Assembly: GCF_900101855.1 (NCBI RefSeq)
Contig: NZ_FMVC01000008.1
Span: forward strand, 122,300 to 186,299
Source of the DNA: Flavobacterium anhuiense
GTDB lineage: Bacteria; Bacteroidota; Bacteroidia; Flavobacteriales; Flavobacteriaceae
Length of the DNA stretch: 64,000 nucleotides
Direction: 5' to 3'
Part shown: positions 1-9,809 of the stretch, in pieces
Layout of the letters: every line of letters starts with the position of its first letter
Numbering within the stretch: the first letter of the stretch is position 1
The notes under the pieces: model-generated
Seen by the model: only the letters and a program-made list of their open reading frames with translations
Databases searched by the model: none
What the model was told of the DNA's origin: nothing
Made by a program: the position numbers and the translations under genes

Positions 1-2589
1 CTGATTCGGCAGAAATACTCTCACATATCGCGCCTGATCTTGATAAACGGCAACTTCAAATTCTTCCAATTCCTGAATTCCGTTGCCGTTATAATCATTC
101 CAAGTATAAACACCTTGACCTGTCGGGACTTCTACATATGTAAATTCTTGCTGTGCAATAGTTCCAGAACTGGTTTCGTAAGCCGTTCCAATCTGCATAA
201 ACTGATTAAAAAAACGATCATTGTATAAAATTCTCGAATTTAATGAAGGCTCGTTCTGTCTAGATTTATCAGTAAAATCTAAATTTCGATAACTTGCATA
301 AACGGCTAAATCAGTTGTTTTGTTCTGGATCAATTTTGATTTTAAATAATACGTCTGCGAATTATTAACGTGCTGTAATAATCCGTTTTGCAAACTATCG
401 TTTCGTCTTTGTAGAAAACCAACTTCAACAAAAACTTTAGTGCTGTCGCCGCGTCCGGTAAATACTCCATATTCTAAAAATCTTTGGCTTACAGCCGAAA
501 ACTGATTGGTAACTTTATCTTTTTGCTGATTGTCTTCCAATTGCATAGTTCCTCCAACCCAATTTTTTCCAAAATGATATTTAGTCCTGGTCTGGTTTCT
601 AATGAACTTTGAAGTCGAAGTTGTGGCGTCAGAATTTAGAAAACTTCCGTTGTTTTCAATCGTCCAATTTTTCAATTTGAATAAAGCGTTTGTTGTATGC
701 CTTGCGCCAGAATAACTTTCGCTGAAATCTAATTTTTCAAATTGATAAGTCAGCAAACCAATATTTGAAGTTTCTTTTTTCGAAAATAAATCAAAATTCA
801 AACCCGTAACCAAAAGGCTTTGATTGCCATAAAGACTTCCCGTTAAATTCCAATCACGGTTAAACTCAATATTATACAAACGTTCAACTGATTTAAAATT
901 TTGCTGTACAAATTGATAATTCGCAAAAGCGCCTAAATTCCAGCTTCTAGAAAAGAGACGTTTTTTAAGATTGGTTTTAAAAGCAATTCCTTCATTATTG
1001 GCATCATCAATTCCAGAAAATAAATTTTGATCATTATTGCTAATGGCCAATTCAAAATCTACTAAAGTTTTTTCGTTCGGATTATATTTTCCTAAAAAAG
1101 TGGCCACCTGAAGTTTCATTGGCGCAACAAGCTGCACAATGGGTTCATAATTTCCTTGCAGAACTCCGTTAACCGGTTCAACATATTGATAAATTCGCTC
1201 AACGGAATTATTGTTTTGAATGATATAATTTCCCGCATTTGAACCAACTTGGCTAAATCGTACATTGTACAAAACATCTGCAGGATTATTTGAATATTCA
1301 TAAGCTTCAACTGAATTGACCAATATTTTTTTGTACAAAATTTTATTCTCGGCATAACTGTCTTCATAGGCAGAAGGCGCTTTCATCAAATTAACATCAT
1401 CGCCCGCCTGACTCAAAATCTGAACTTGTTCTGGAGAAAGATTTTGCTGCAGAGGCTGATTTTTCATGTCATTTTCAGAATACAAATAACCGCCAAAACT
1501 CCAGTTTTTGTTTTCGTGCGTAGCGCCTGCGTATGTTACGAGACGATTGTAATTTCGCTCTGAATATTGGTATTCAACATTAATACGCATTTCTGAAGTA
1601 ATGGTAAAAAGTGATGTAAAGACAATTTCTCCCGCATTATAATCAATCACATAATCGTTGTTTTCACCACGTTTTAGCAAAACACCATTTACATAAACAC
1701 GTTCAGAGCCTGAAATCACCAAAACATACAATTCGCCATTCTGGCCTTTTAGTTTGTACGGACCCTGATTTCCTTCTTGACCCGTAAAAGTACTTTTGGC
1801 ATATTGTCCTTTTACAAAAGCAACCGAAGCAAAAACATTGGTTTTGCTTTTTTCGGTATCAAAATCAAAGTTGGCAGAAAGTCCTTGAACTTTTTTATTA
1901 AAGCCCAAAAATTGAGTTTTTCTATTTTCTAAAAAAACATCGCCAGCGCGAATGTTCCAGTCATCACTAAAAAGTTCTATAAATATATTGTCAAACTGAT
2001 CGAGTTTCTGTGAATAACCGCCATCTTGCAGTGGAATATTATTGTCTTGAAGAGAAGCTCTTAAACTCACTTTGTCTGAAAGTTTTCCTGTAATCTGCAA
2101 GTCTAAATTGGAGTTTAAAACCGTACTTTGATTATTACCGACCGTAACGCCACGAGTAATGCTTCCAGAAGTTTCGAGTCCGTCAAAAGGCGTTACTTTT
2201 TTGGCATTTGAAGTGTTGTCTATTCTGTACAGTTTGTCTGTTCCAACATCACCGCTTACAATCTGATCAGATTTATAAAGGCTGTATTCTTTGGTCAAGA
2301 AATCAGGATAATTAAGATAATTGACAATCAAAGTATCTGAAACCGATTGGAAATTTTCATTTAAAACCAAATAGCCTTTTTGAAAATCGACCTTATAGGA
2401 AGTCGAATCAACAGGTTCGTTTTTAGAATTTAGAATCTGAAAAAATCCAGAGTTGATGGCCACTTTTTCTAGACGAATGGTGTCTTTTGAAACTACTACT
2501 TTTTTGGTTTTGTACAGCGATTCAGTTTCCTGAGCCTGAAGCACAGAAAACCAGAAGAAAACCGTCAAAAACAGTAATTTTTTCAACAT
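1..2589 (-). CDS. large secreted/outer-membrane protein, N-terminal 863 residues (runs off the left edge)
   Basis: The reading frame is open from an ATG at 2589 to base 1 with no stop, so the C-terminus lies outside the window. Residues 1-19 form a signal peptide ending in VLQAQ. The rest is rich in alternating polar/hydrophobic strands with many aromatic residues, as expected for a large outer-membrane or surface beta protein. Near the visible end there is a YTWNDYNGNGIQELEEF segment, a Ca-loop-like motif common in large Bacteroidota surface proteins. I cannot assign a named family. It is divergent from the AraC genes at 2776. Confidence 0.75.
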   Translation of the reverse strand, partial: MLKKLLFLTVFFWFSVLQAQETESLYKTKKVVVSKDTIRLEKVAINSGFFQILNSKNEPVDSTSYKVDFQKGYLVLNENFQSVSDTLIVNYLNYPDFLTKEYSLYKSDQIVSGDVGTDKLYRIDNTSNAKKVTPFDGLETSGSITRGVTVGNNQSTVLNSNLDLQITGKLSDKVSLRASLQDNNIPLQDGGYSQKLDQFDNIFIELFSDDWNIRAGDVFLENRKTQFLGFNKKVQGLSANFDFDTEKSKTNVFASVAFVKGQYAKSTFTGQEGNQGPYKLKGQNGELYVLVISGSERVYVNGVLLKRGENNDYVIDYNAGEIVFTSLFTITSEMRINVEYQYSERNYNRLVTYAGATHENKNWSFGGYLYSENDMKNQPLQQNLSPEQVQILSQAGDDVNLMKAPSAYEDSYAENKILYKKILVNSVEAYEYSNNPADVLYNVRFSQVGSNAGNYIIQNNNSVERIYQYVEPVNGVLQGNYEPIVQLVAPMKLQVATFLGKYNPNEKTLVDFELAISNNDQNLFSGIDDANNEGIAFKTNLKKRLFSRSWNLGAFANYQFVQQNFKSVERLYNIEFNRDWNLTGSLYGNQSLLVTGLNFDLFSKKETSNIGLLTYQFEKLDFSESYSGARHTTNALFKLKNWTIENNGSFLNSDATTSTSKFIRNQTRTKYHFGKNWVGGTMQLEDNQQKDKVTNQFSAVSQRFLEYGVFTGRGDSTKVFVEVGFLQRRNDSLQNGLLQHVNNSQTYYLKSKLIQNKTTDLAVYASYRNLDFTDKSRQNEPSLNSRILYNDRFFNQFMQIGTAYETSSGTIAQQEFTYVEVPTGQGVYTWNDYNGNGIQELEEFEVAVYQDQARYVRVFLPNQ

Positions 2590-2775
2590 AAATACTCTAA
2601 ACTGTAAAAAGTCAAAAGTAGTATTTATAATCAAGAAATTACGAGGCTTTTATTTATTGAAAAATGAAGCATTTTAAGATTTTTAAAATCGCAGAGAAAA
2701 AAATAATTGCAGAAAAAATCGCATAGTAAGCCAATCTTTTTTTTAGCTTTGTTTGTGATATAACTAACTTACATT

Positions 2776-3834
2776 ATGGATACTAGCAAAGAACTTTTAT
2801 TCTTTTTTAGTGCTTTAGGAGCTTTCAACGGAATTATTCTCGGAATTTATTTCTTCTTTTTTACCAAGAAAAAATACTTAACCAATTATTTCCTTGGAGC
2901 GCTCTTGTTTGCCTTAAGTATCCGAATTGCTAAATCTGTATTTGTTTATTTTCATCCCGAACTGCCAAAAATGTACTTGCAGTTTGGACTTACAGCTTGT
3001 TTTTTTATCGGACCTTTTTTGTATTACTTTATTAAATCGGCTATTGATGAAGTGCAAACAATGCCCAAATCCTGGAAATTTATTTTGGCATTTTGGGCAA
3101 TTTTTATTGTAGCTGTCGGCATTTTATATCCGTATGAAATGTATCCGAAATTTTGGGGAGGCTTTTTTATAAGAATCATTTATTTTCAATGGTTTGTTTA
3201 TATTGCTTTTGCTGGTTTTGAACTTCGTGGCGTTCTAAGAAAAATCTTGAGTAGAAAAGAAAAAACAACTCCGTCAGAAATGTGGTTTTCAATGCTCTAT
3301 TTTGGAAATGGGTTATTATTTCTATTTTATTTTTTGGCCATTATGGGAGCTTCTGCAGCAACTTACATAAGTGGTGCAGTGGTTTTTTCATTCATTTTAT
3401 ATTTAGGAATTTCAATTCTTTTGTACAGAAAAAAAACAGACGATCTATTTTTATTGAATGGAAAGATTTCGAATAAAAAAATAGATTCGGAAGAAGCATC
3501 AATCTGGTCAGAAAAGCTAGAAAAGGTTATGTCTGAAAAAAGTTTGTATAAAAATCCGAATCTGACCCTTCAAGATTTGTCTCAGGAAATTAATATCTCT
3601 AGTCATCAATTATCGCAGTTTCTGAATAATAATTTAGGAAAGAATTTTACGAGTTATGTAAACGAATTTAGAATTAGCGAAGCTTGTAAAATTATTACAT
3701 CTTCAGATAAATTGACTTTAGAATCCGTTGGTTATGATGTTGGTTTTAATTCTAAATCTACTTTTTTCGCGGCCTTCAAAAAACATACGGGAACCACTCC
3801 GCTTAACTATCAGCTTCAAGCTTTACAAACTTAA
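2776..3834 (+). CDS. membrane-anchored AraC-family transcriptional regulator (copy 1)
   Basis: The 352-residue protein has about seven hydrophobic segments in the N-terminal 220 residues (roughly 7-29, 36-58, 67-88, 101-118, 130-149, 170-190, 198-217). A C-terminal AraC DNA-binding domain follows at about 250-348, with two helix-turn-helix units (LTLQDLSQEINISSHQLSQF, then LTLESVGYDVGFNSKSTFF). This 7TM-HTH layout suggests a membrane sensor that binds DNA directly. Its stop is 3 bases before the start of a close paralogue, so the two are co-transcribed. A receptor gene follows at 5000 and is a possible target; that is inferred from position only. Confidence 0.9.
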   Translation: MDTSKELLFFFSALGAFNGIILGIYFFFFTKKKYLTNYFLGALLFALSIRIAKSVFVYFHPELPKMYLQFGLTACFFIGPFLYYFIKSAIDEVQTMPKSWKFILAFWAIFIVAVGILYPYEMYPKFWGGFFIRIIYFQWFVYIAFAGFELRGVLRKILSRKEKTTPSEMWFSMLYFGNGLLFLFYFLAIMGASAATYISGAVVFSFILYLGISILLYRKKTDDLFLLNGKISNKKIDSEEASIWSEKLEKVMSEKSLYKNPNLTLQDLSQEINISSHQLSQFLNNNLGKNFTSYVNEFRISEACKIITSSDKLTLESVGYDVGFNSKSTFFAAFKKHTGTTPLNYQLQALQT

Positions 3835-3837
3835 AAT

Positions 3838-4887
3838 ATGAGTATAGGCAAAGAAATGTTATTCTTTTTTGGTGCTTTGGGCGCTTTCAACGGATTTATT
3901 CTAAGTCTGTATTTTTTATTTTTTACCAAGAAAAAATATCTTTCTAATCTTTTTCTTGGTGCGCTTTTGTTTATTTTAAGTACCAGAATTGTGGTTACAG
4001 TTTTGGTTTACTTTAATAATAATCTGTCTAAAATCTATCTTCAAATTGGGCTTTCAGCTTGTATGTTAATTGGTCCGCTTTTGTATTATGTTTTAAAATC
4101 AGGCATCCGAAACAACATTTTGATACAATGGAAATGGCATCTAGCCACTTGGGTTTTGGTAATTCTAATAATTGGTTTTGTATTTCCATATCAAAATTAT
4201 CCAGTTTTATGGAATGATTATTTTGTAACAGCTATTTTTCTTCAATGGTTTTCATACTTCTTTATTTCTGGTTTTGAAAACAGAGAATTGCTTCAAAAAG
4301 TAACTCAGAATTATACCGATTCTTCACCTTCAGAGAGATGGTTCGGAATGATTTTTCTGGGAAATGCTTCAATATTTATGGCTTACTTTCTCGGATTTGC
4401 GCGAGTTCCGTTTGTTTCCTGCATTACGGGAGCGCTTGCTTTCACCTTTATTTTATACCTGATCATTTTGGTTCTTTTGCATAGAAAGAAAACAGATGAT
4501 TTATTTCTGCTTAATATTCAAAAAGATAAAAAACTGAACAATGAAGAAGCCGAGATTTTATTCCAAAAATTGGAAAATATCATGAATGAAAAAGCATTAT
4601 ATAAAAATCCGAATTTGAGTTTAAAAGATTTATCTAAAGAAGTAAATATATCCAGCCATCAGTTGTCTCAGTTTCTAAATAACAATCTCGGAAAGAATTT
4701 TACCAGTTTCGTAAATGAATTTAGAATTCAAAATGCTTGTGAAATTATAACTTCAAATGATAAACTGACATTAGAATCTGTTGGTTACGATGTGGGATTT
4801 AATTCCAAATCAACCTTTTTTGCGGCTTTTAAAAAACATACTGGAACCACACCTTTAAACTATCAAATTCAGGCTTTGCAGGCATAA
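3838..4887 (+). CDS. membrane-anchored AraC-family transcriptional regulator (copy 2)
   Basis: This is a 349-residue tandem paralogue of the preceding gene with the same seven hydrophobic segments and AraC domain. The C-terminal HTH half is nearly identical to copy 1, for example ESVGYDVGFNSKSTFFAAF, whereas the membrane half has diverged. That pattern fits a duplication in which DNA recognition was kept and sensing changed. It is followed after 112 bases by an outer-membrane receptor gene on the same strand. Confidence 0.9.
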   Translation: MSIGKEMLFFFGALGAFNGFILSLYFLFFTKKKYLSNLFLGALLFILSTRIVVTVLVYFNNNLSKIYLQIGLSACMLIGPLLYYVLKSGIRNNILIQWKWHLATWVLVILIIGFVFPYQNYPVLWNDYFVTAIFLQWFSYFFISGFENRELLQKVTQNYTDSSPSERWFGMIFLGNASIFMAYFLGFARVPFVSCITGALAFTFILYLIILVLLHRKKTDDLFLLNIQKDKKLNNEEAEILFQKLENIMNEKALYKNPNLSLKDLSKEVNISSHQLSQFLNNNLGKNFTSFVNEFRIQNACEIITSNDKLTLESVGYDVGFNSKSTFFAAFKKHTGTTPLNYQIQALQA

Positions 4888-4999
4888 ATAGAGTATTAAT
4901 TTATAAATCCGTACTCCTGATTTCGCTTTCGATTACCTTATAAAGGGATTAAGAACTGACTTTTGTTTTATCAAAGTCAAAACTTAATCGCTAAAATTT

Positions 5000-7393
5000 A
5001 TGAGGTTTTTAATTTTAATTTTCGTTTACATTTATTGTTTTCTTTTCAATGTAACGCAATCCAATGCACAGTCAATTCAGACAATTTCTGGGAGAGTCGT
5101 CAATTCAAATAACGAATTAATGATGGGAACAGCTTCTATAGTATCAGTCAAAGATTCTACAATAATAAAGCATCAGGATTTTTTAGATGGTGTTTTTCAA
5201 ATATCAGATATAAATCAAAAAGAGGTGTTGGTAAAACTAACTTCGGCAGAATTTGTAGATCGCTATTTGAATGTGAATTTTTCGGGAACAGAAAATATAG
5301 ATTTAGGTGCTATTATTGTAAAAGAAAATCATAATCAACTATCAGAAGTTGTCGTAAAAAGCCAGCCTTCATTATTAAAATATGGAGCTAATGGAAATCT
5401 CGATGTCAATGTAAACGGAACTGTTCTGGCAACCAGCAGTTCGGTAAACGAATTGCTTGGAAGAGTGCCAAATGTTGTGGTCGCCGACGGAGAAATTAGC
5501 GTTGTCGGGAAAGGTGAAGCCATTATTTATCTCAACGGAGTTTTGATTAATTACGAACGGTTTGCTGCAATTCCAGTTTCTCAGATTCAAAAAATTGAAC
5601 TTATTTCCAATCCTTCTTCGAGATATGATGCCGAAGGAAAAGCGGTGATCAATATTATAACCAAGCAAAATATGGATAGCGGTGTAATGGGAACGGTCAA
5701 TCAACACGCAACAGTGTCTAAATTTGGAGGAACGCTTTATAACACGCTTTTGGATTTTAATTATTCGAAAGGAAAATTCTCTTTTGTAACTAATTACGGT
5801 TTGCAGTTAGGAAGAAATCGCGAGCTGCTATATACGACCAGAACCCGACCAAATCCAGATGATTTTATGAAATCTGAATTGACAACCGATTGGAAAAGAA
5901 GATTTAATAATTATTCGAATTTCGGATTCGGACTTCAGTATAGTTTTTCTCCAAATAATTATATTTCATTGGCTTATAGCGGAAATGTGAGCGATTTGGG
6001 CGGCATTACAGTAAGCAGGAATTCGATAACCAACAATTCAGGAAAAAGTTTTTATGCTACAGATGTTGACCGAAATGATGTTTTGTTAAATCAGTTTGTC
6101 AATTTGAATTATAATTGGACAACGGCTAAAGGTTCTACATTATTTATTGGATCACAATTTTCAAATTACAATCAAACGATAAGAGATTTTATTGAAGAAA
6201 ACAGTTTGGTAGAACAAACAGATTCTGAAAGATTTTTGAAGAATAATGTTGGAAGCCGAATCAATATAATAGCTGTTCAAGTCGATTATTCGAAGAAAAT
6301 AAATGAAAATACAAAACTCGAAGCAGGAGCAAAGTTTAGTAACGCCACGATAAACTCAGGAACAGATTTTTTGATTTCTGATGACGAAATAAATTTTGAA
6401 TTCGACGATGAGCTTTCGAGTGATTTTGAATACAATGAAAAAATTGCCGCCGCTTACTTTAATTATATTATGACATTAAACGAAAAAGTTAATTTTTCGC
6501 TTGGTGCACGCGGTGAAAAAACAAGCTATAATTTGTTTACAAATGCCAACGGAATTCAGAAATTTGATAAATCGTACGGTAATTTTTTTCCAAACGCACT
6601 TTTGAATTTTGATCTTTCAGAAGATTGGAAAGGACATTTCTCTTATGTTTCCAGAATTACAAGACCCAGATATCAGGCTTTAAATCCGTATGTGATTTAT
6701 CAGGATCCTTTTACTACAATCGAAGGAAATCCAAATCTGCTTCCAGAAAAAACACATGCTTTTGAAATAGGTATGATGTACAAAAAGTTCGATTTTAAAG
6801 TCGGTTACACTTATAAAATTGATCCTATTTCTGCAGCTGCTTTGCGAGGAGATACACCAAACAGTTATATTTTAAGAGCACTGAATCTTGAAAAAGGGCA
6901 TACTTTTTTTACCTCGCTTTCCAGATCTTTCAACTTCAAATGGTGGAACTCTGTTAATACAGCCAGCATCACATGGCAGAAATCGGTAGACAATTATTAC
7001 GCATTTGCTTTTAGTCCGGTAGAACCTCAGATTTATTTATATACTAATAATACATTTACGATTCCTAAACTTTTTAAGTTGCAATTTTTAGCTTGGTATT
7101 TAAGCGACCGCAGCTACGGATTAGGAAGCGAAAACGGCCGTTCAACCATAACTTTAGGAATAGAAAGAAATTTTTTTAAAGACGCACTAAAAGTCAATTT
7201 TACCGCAAACGACATCTTTCATAAGTTTATGGTTTCTGGCGATTATAATGTCGGGCAAACTCAAATTTATTATCACCGAAATTATAGTACTGATTATTTT
7301 AAACTAATTGCAACTTACAATTTTGGAGACTCAAAAAAGGTGACTTATAAGAAAACTGAAATTGAACAGTCGGAGAATAATAGGGTGAGGTAG
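5000..7393 (+). CDS. outer-membrane beta-barrel receptor-like protein (TonB-dependent receptor fold)
   Basis: The 797-residue protein starts with a signal peptide (about 1-24, ending SNAQ). A carboxypeptidase-regulatory-like beta-sandwich follows (about 26-115, beginning QTISGRVVNSNNE), then a plug-like region (about 130-225, with VNELLGRVPNVVV and RYDAEGKAVINIITK). The remainder is a beta-barrel of the OMP_b-brl_3 type. The layout matches Bacteroidota outer-membrane receptors; the substrate cannot be read from sequence. It lies downstream of two AraC regulators. Its last 95 bases overlap the convergent gene ending at 7299. Confidence 0.9.
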   Translation: MRFLILIFVYIYCFLFNVTQSNAQSIQTISGRVVNSNNELMMGTASIVSVKDSTIIKHQDFLDGVFQISDINQKEVLVKLTSAEFVDRYLNVNFSGTENIDLGAIIVKENHNQLSEVVVKSQPSLLKYGANGNLDVNVNGTVLATSSSVNELLGRVPNVVVADGEISVVGKGEAIIYLNGVLINYERFAAIPVSQIQKIELISNPSSRYDAEGKAVINIITKQNMDSGVMGTVNQHATVSKFGGTLYNTLLDFNYSKGKFSFVTNYGLQLGRNRELLYTTRTRPNPDDFMKSELTTDWKRRFNNYSNFGFGLQYSFSPNNYISLAYSGNVSDLGGITVSRNSITNNSGKSFYATDVDRNDVLLNQFVNLNYNWTTAKGSTLFIGSQFSNYNQTIRDFIEENSLVEQTDSERFLKNNVGSRINIIAVQVDYSKKINENTKLEAGAKFSNATINSGTDFLISDDEINFEFDDELSSDFEYNEKIAAAYFNYIMTLNEKVNFSLGARGEKTSYNLFTNANGIQKFDKSYGNFFPNALLNFDLSEDWKGHFSYVSRITRPRYQALNPYVIYQDPFTTIEGNPNLLPEKTHAFEIGMMYKKFDFKVGYTYKIDPISAAALRGDTPNSYILRALNLEKGHTFFTSLSRSFNFKWWNSVNTASITWQKSVDNYYAFAFSPVEPQIYLYTNNTFTIPKLFKLQFLAWYLSDRSYGLGSENGRSTITLGIERNFFKDALKVNFTANDIFHKFMVSGDYNVGQTQIYYHRNYSTDYFKLIATYNFGDSKKVTYKKTEIEQSENNRVR

Positions 7394-7658
7394 ATTGCTT
7401 GATACTTTCTGATAAAATCATTAAAACAAGAATAAGCACAACGCAAAGAAAAACTGAATTAGGATTTGCAAAGTTGATCGTCCAGCAAAATTCTTTAATT
7501 CTCTTTGGAGGAAAAATTCTTTTATCTTCTGGATTGTAATAGAAAAGTCCCCATACCCAATTGTCTGGATCTTGTTTCCAATTGTTTTTGTTCTTTTTCA
7601 AGGTTAATTGTTGTGGTTCATAAATTTTATTAAGAGATGTTTTCTTTCCAATATTCAC
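7299..7658 (-). CDS. small DUF5808-like protein with a C-terminal membrane segment
   Basis: The core WKQDPDNWVWGLFYYNPED followed by KRIFPPKR and a WTINFANP segment matches what I recall of the DUF5808 family; the function is unknown. A hydrophobic stretch (VFLCVVLILVLMIL) follows and suggests one membrane helix. The start is uncertain: the longest frame uses a GTG at 7658, inside the end of the ABC transporter gene (29-base overlap). A TTG just before the conserved core is an alternative. The 3' end runs 95 bases antisense into the receptor gene at 5000-7393. It appears to be the last gene of the bacteriocin-like operon. Confidence 0.65.
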   Translation of the reverse strand: MNIGKKTSLNKIYEPQQLTLKKNKNNWKQDPDNWVWGLFYYNPEDKRIFPPKRIKEFCWTINFANPNSVFLCVVLILVLMILSESIKQSTSPYYSPTVQFQFSYKSPFLSLQNCKLQLV

Positions 7659-9789
7659 TATAAAAATTCTCTGTTTTCATTAATTTTTCATGATTTCCGA
7701 ACTTAGTTATTGTTCTATTTTCCAATATATAAATCGTATCAGCAATATTTCTTAATTTATGTAAGCGATGCGAAATGAATAAAACCGCACAATCTTGTTT
7801 TATTTTTTGGAGCAACTGAATAGTGAAATTCTCAGTTTTTCGATCCATAGCTGAAGTGGCTTCATCTAAAATTAAAAATTGTGGCTTTTTAAAAAGAGCT
7901 CTGGCGAGTGCGATAATTTGTTTTTGTCCGCCACTTAAATTGATTCCTTCTTCACCAACAATTGTCATTAAGCCTTGTGGTAATAGGTCAAAATATAATT
8001 CAAAACCATATTTGCGGATAAAATCAATCATGTTTTCAAGCGTTTCTGTAGCTCCCAACAAAATGTTGTCTAATACATTTCCGTTGAAAATTGTTATTTC
8101 CTGTGGGACTACACCTAATAATTCTCTATAACTTTTTAATCCAATTTCAGAAAGCTTATATTTATTATTAACTGTTATATTTCCGATTTCATACGGATAA
8201 AAGCGTTTTAGTATTTGACCTAGTGTACTTTTTCCACTGCCACTTTCTCCAACAATTGCAATAATTTTGCCTTTTTCAATTTCTATATGTAAATCATGAA
8301 ATAAAAGGCTTCGCCCTGGAAATCTAAAAGAAATATTTTGAATTGAAATTTTATTTATTTCAAAAATTTCTAAACCATCTTCATTTTCTTTTTCGATTGA
8401 TGCAAATTCATACATTCTGTTAAAAGCTATTTTAGCTTCGTTTATCGGGATTGAAATTAACGCTAAATTTGCAATCGAAGGAAGTAAGGAGACTACAATT
8501 CCTAAAATAGCCATCAATTCTCCTATTTTGATTTCTTTATTAAAAACTTGAATTGAAGCATAAATTAAAACTCCAATCAAAAATAAAACACTTGCAAAAC
8601 CTGATTGCCATGATAGAGAAATATTTATTTTTTCTAAATTGAAAATTTTCTCCTGAAAACCAGAAAAAATATTTTGATTTAATTTGCTAAAAATATATTG
8701 TTTGTTGTAGTTTTTTATAGTTGAAATGCCTTGAATTGTATTGATGAAGTTGCTTTCTGTCAAAGCATAATTTTGCATAACATCCACTTGGGATTTTATA
8801 ATGTTTTTATTATTCCTGTAAATTATATAGAAATAAATTGGTAAGCTTAGTAACGAAATTATTCCTAATTGCCAGGAAAAACTAAATAGAAAAACTAAAG
8901 AAATAAGTGCAACCAATGTATCAATAACTAATGAACTCGTTAAGGTTTTAATAACACTCTGTATTCGTTGTGTGTCATTTAATCTAGCTATTAATTCGCC
9001 TATTTTTCGTGTATGGAAAAAAAGTTTGGGCAATTGTAATAATGAAGAGAAAAAGGTATTATTTATTCGGTTGTTGAAATCTTTAGATTGTTGTATTAAG
9101 AAGTGCTGTCTTAAAATTGACAATCCAACTCTTGCAGAAAGTAGGATGAATAGTAGTGTGATTCCGGAAATTAATTTGTTTATATTATTTGAAGGCAATA
9201 TATCGTCGATTAATTTTTGAGAAAAGATAGCCATTGCCATTCCTAGTCCAGCAACAAAAATACCAATGATTGTCGAAATGATTAATAGTTTAAAATCATC
9301 TCTAAGTAAGGTAATGAAGTACTTTTTCTTCGTTTTTTCTATTTGTTTCTCGGTGACAAATTTTGAGTTTGGAGATAGTAACAAGCAGTTCTTTGATTGC
9401 CATAATTGGTCAAGATTTTTTTCGGAGATATAATTTATTCCGATAGCTGGATCTCCAATTATAAATCCTTTTTCTTTATCATATTCATAACAGACTACAT
9501 AATGATCTGAATTGTTTTCTGTTTTGATTTGTAGAATTGCAGGTTCTGTATTTTCTTTTAAAGTATCTGTTGAAATGTTAAATCCTTCGGCATCAAAACC
9601 AAGATTGTTGGCAACTTCATACAAACCAAGCATAGTTGTTCCCTGAGACGTTGTGCCACTTAGTTCTCTTAGTTTTTCCAGCGAATAATTGCCTTTATAA
9701 AATTTAATTATGGATAGTAAACAGGCAACTCCACAATCAGATCTGTCAAGTTGTAAAGTATGGGTGTTTCTGATGTGTTTTGAAATCAT
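7630..9789 (-). CDS. peptidase-containing (C39) ABC exporter for double-glycine leader peptides
   Basis: The 719-residue protein has three parts. The N-terminal C39 peptidase has a complete triad: Cys19 in DRSDCGVAC with oxyanion Gln13, His96 in SDHYVV and Asp113 in GDPA. A six-helix ABC membrane domain spans about 155-440. The ATPase has Walker A GESGSGKST, signature LSGGQKQ, Walker B FLILDEAT and H-loop SHR. Such enzymes cleave precursors after a Gly-Gly or Gly-Ala type site while exporting them. It sits downstream of a peptide gene at 12144-12388 with a matching leader, which is its likely substrate. No HlyD-type adaptor is seen nearby. Confidence 0.95.
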   Translation of the reverse strand: MISKHIRNTHTLQLDRSDCGVACLLSIIKFYKGNYSLEKLRELSGTTSQGTTMLGLYEVANNLGFDAEGFNISTDTLKENTEPAILQIKTENNSDHYVVCYEYDKEKGFIIGDPAIGINYISEKNLDQLWQSKNCLLLSPNSKFVTEKQIEKTKKKYFITLLRDDFKLLIISTIIGIFVAGLGMAMAIFSQKLIDDILPSNNINKLISGITLLFILLSARVGLSILRQHFLIQQSKDFNNRINNTFFSSLLQLPKLFFHTRKIGELIARLNDTQRIQSVIKTLTSSLVIDTLVALISLVFLFSFSWQLGIISLLSLPIYFYIIYRNNKNIIKSQVDVMQNYALTESNFINTIQGISTIKNYNKQYIFSKLNQNIFSGFQEKIFNLEKINISLSWQSGFASVLFLIGVLIYASIQVFNKEIKIGELMAILGIVVSLLPSIANLALISIPINEAKIAFNRMYEFASIEKENEDGLEIFEINKISIQNISFRFPGRSLLFHDLHIEIEKGKIIAIVGESGSGKSTLGQILKRFYPYEIGNITVNNKYKLSEIGLKSYRELLGVVPQEITIFNGNVLDNILLGATETLENMIDFIRKYGFELYFDLLPQGLMTIVGEEGINLSGGQKQIIALARALFKKPQFLILDEATSAMDRKTENFTIQLLQKIKQDCAVLFISHRLHKLRNIADTIYILENRTITKFGNHEKLMKTENFYSEYWKENIS

Positions 9790-9809
9790 TTATAATGCGG
9801 CTAAGAAAA

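Noticed and set aside
5375..5707. 110-codon minus-strand frame inside the receptor gene
   Set aside because: It is a shadow of the plug-domain coding sequence.
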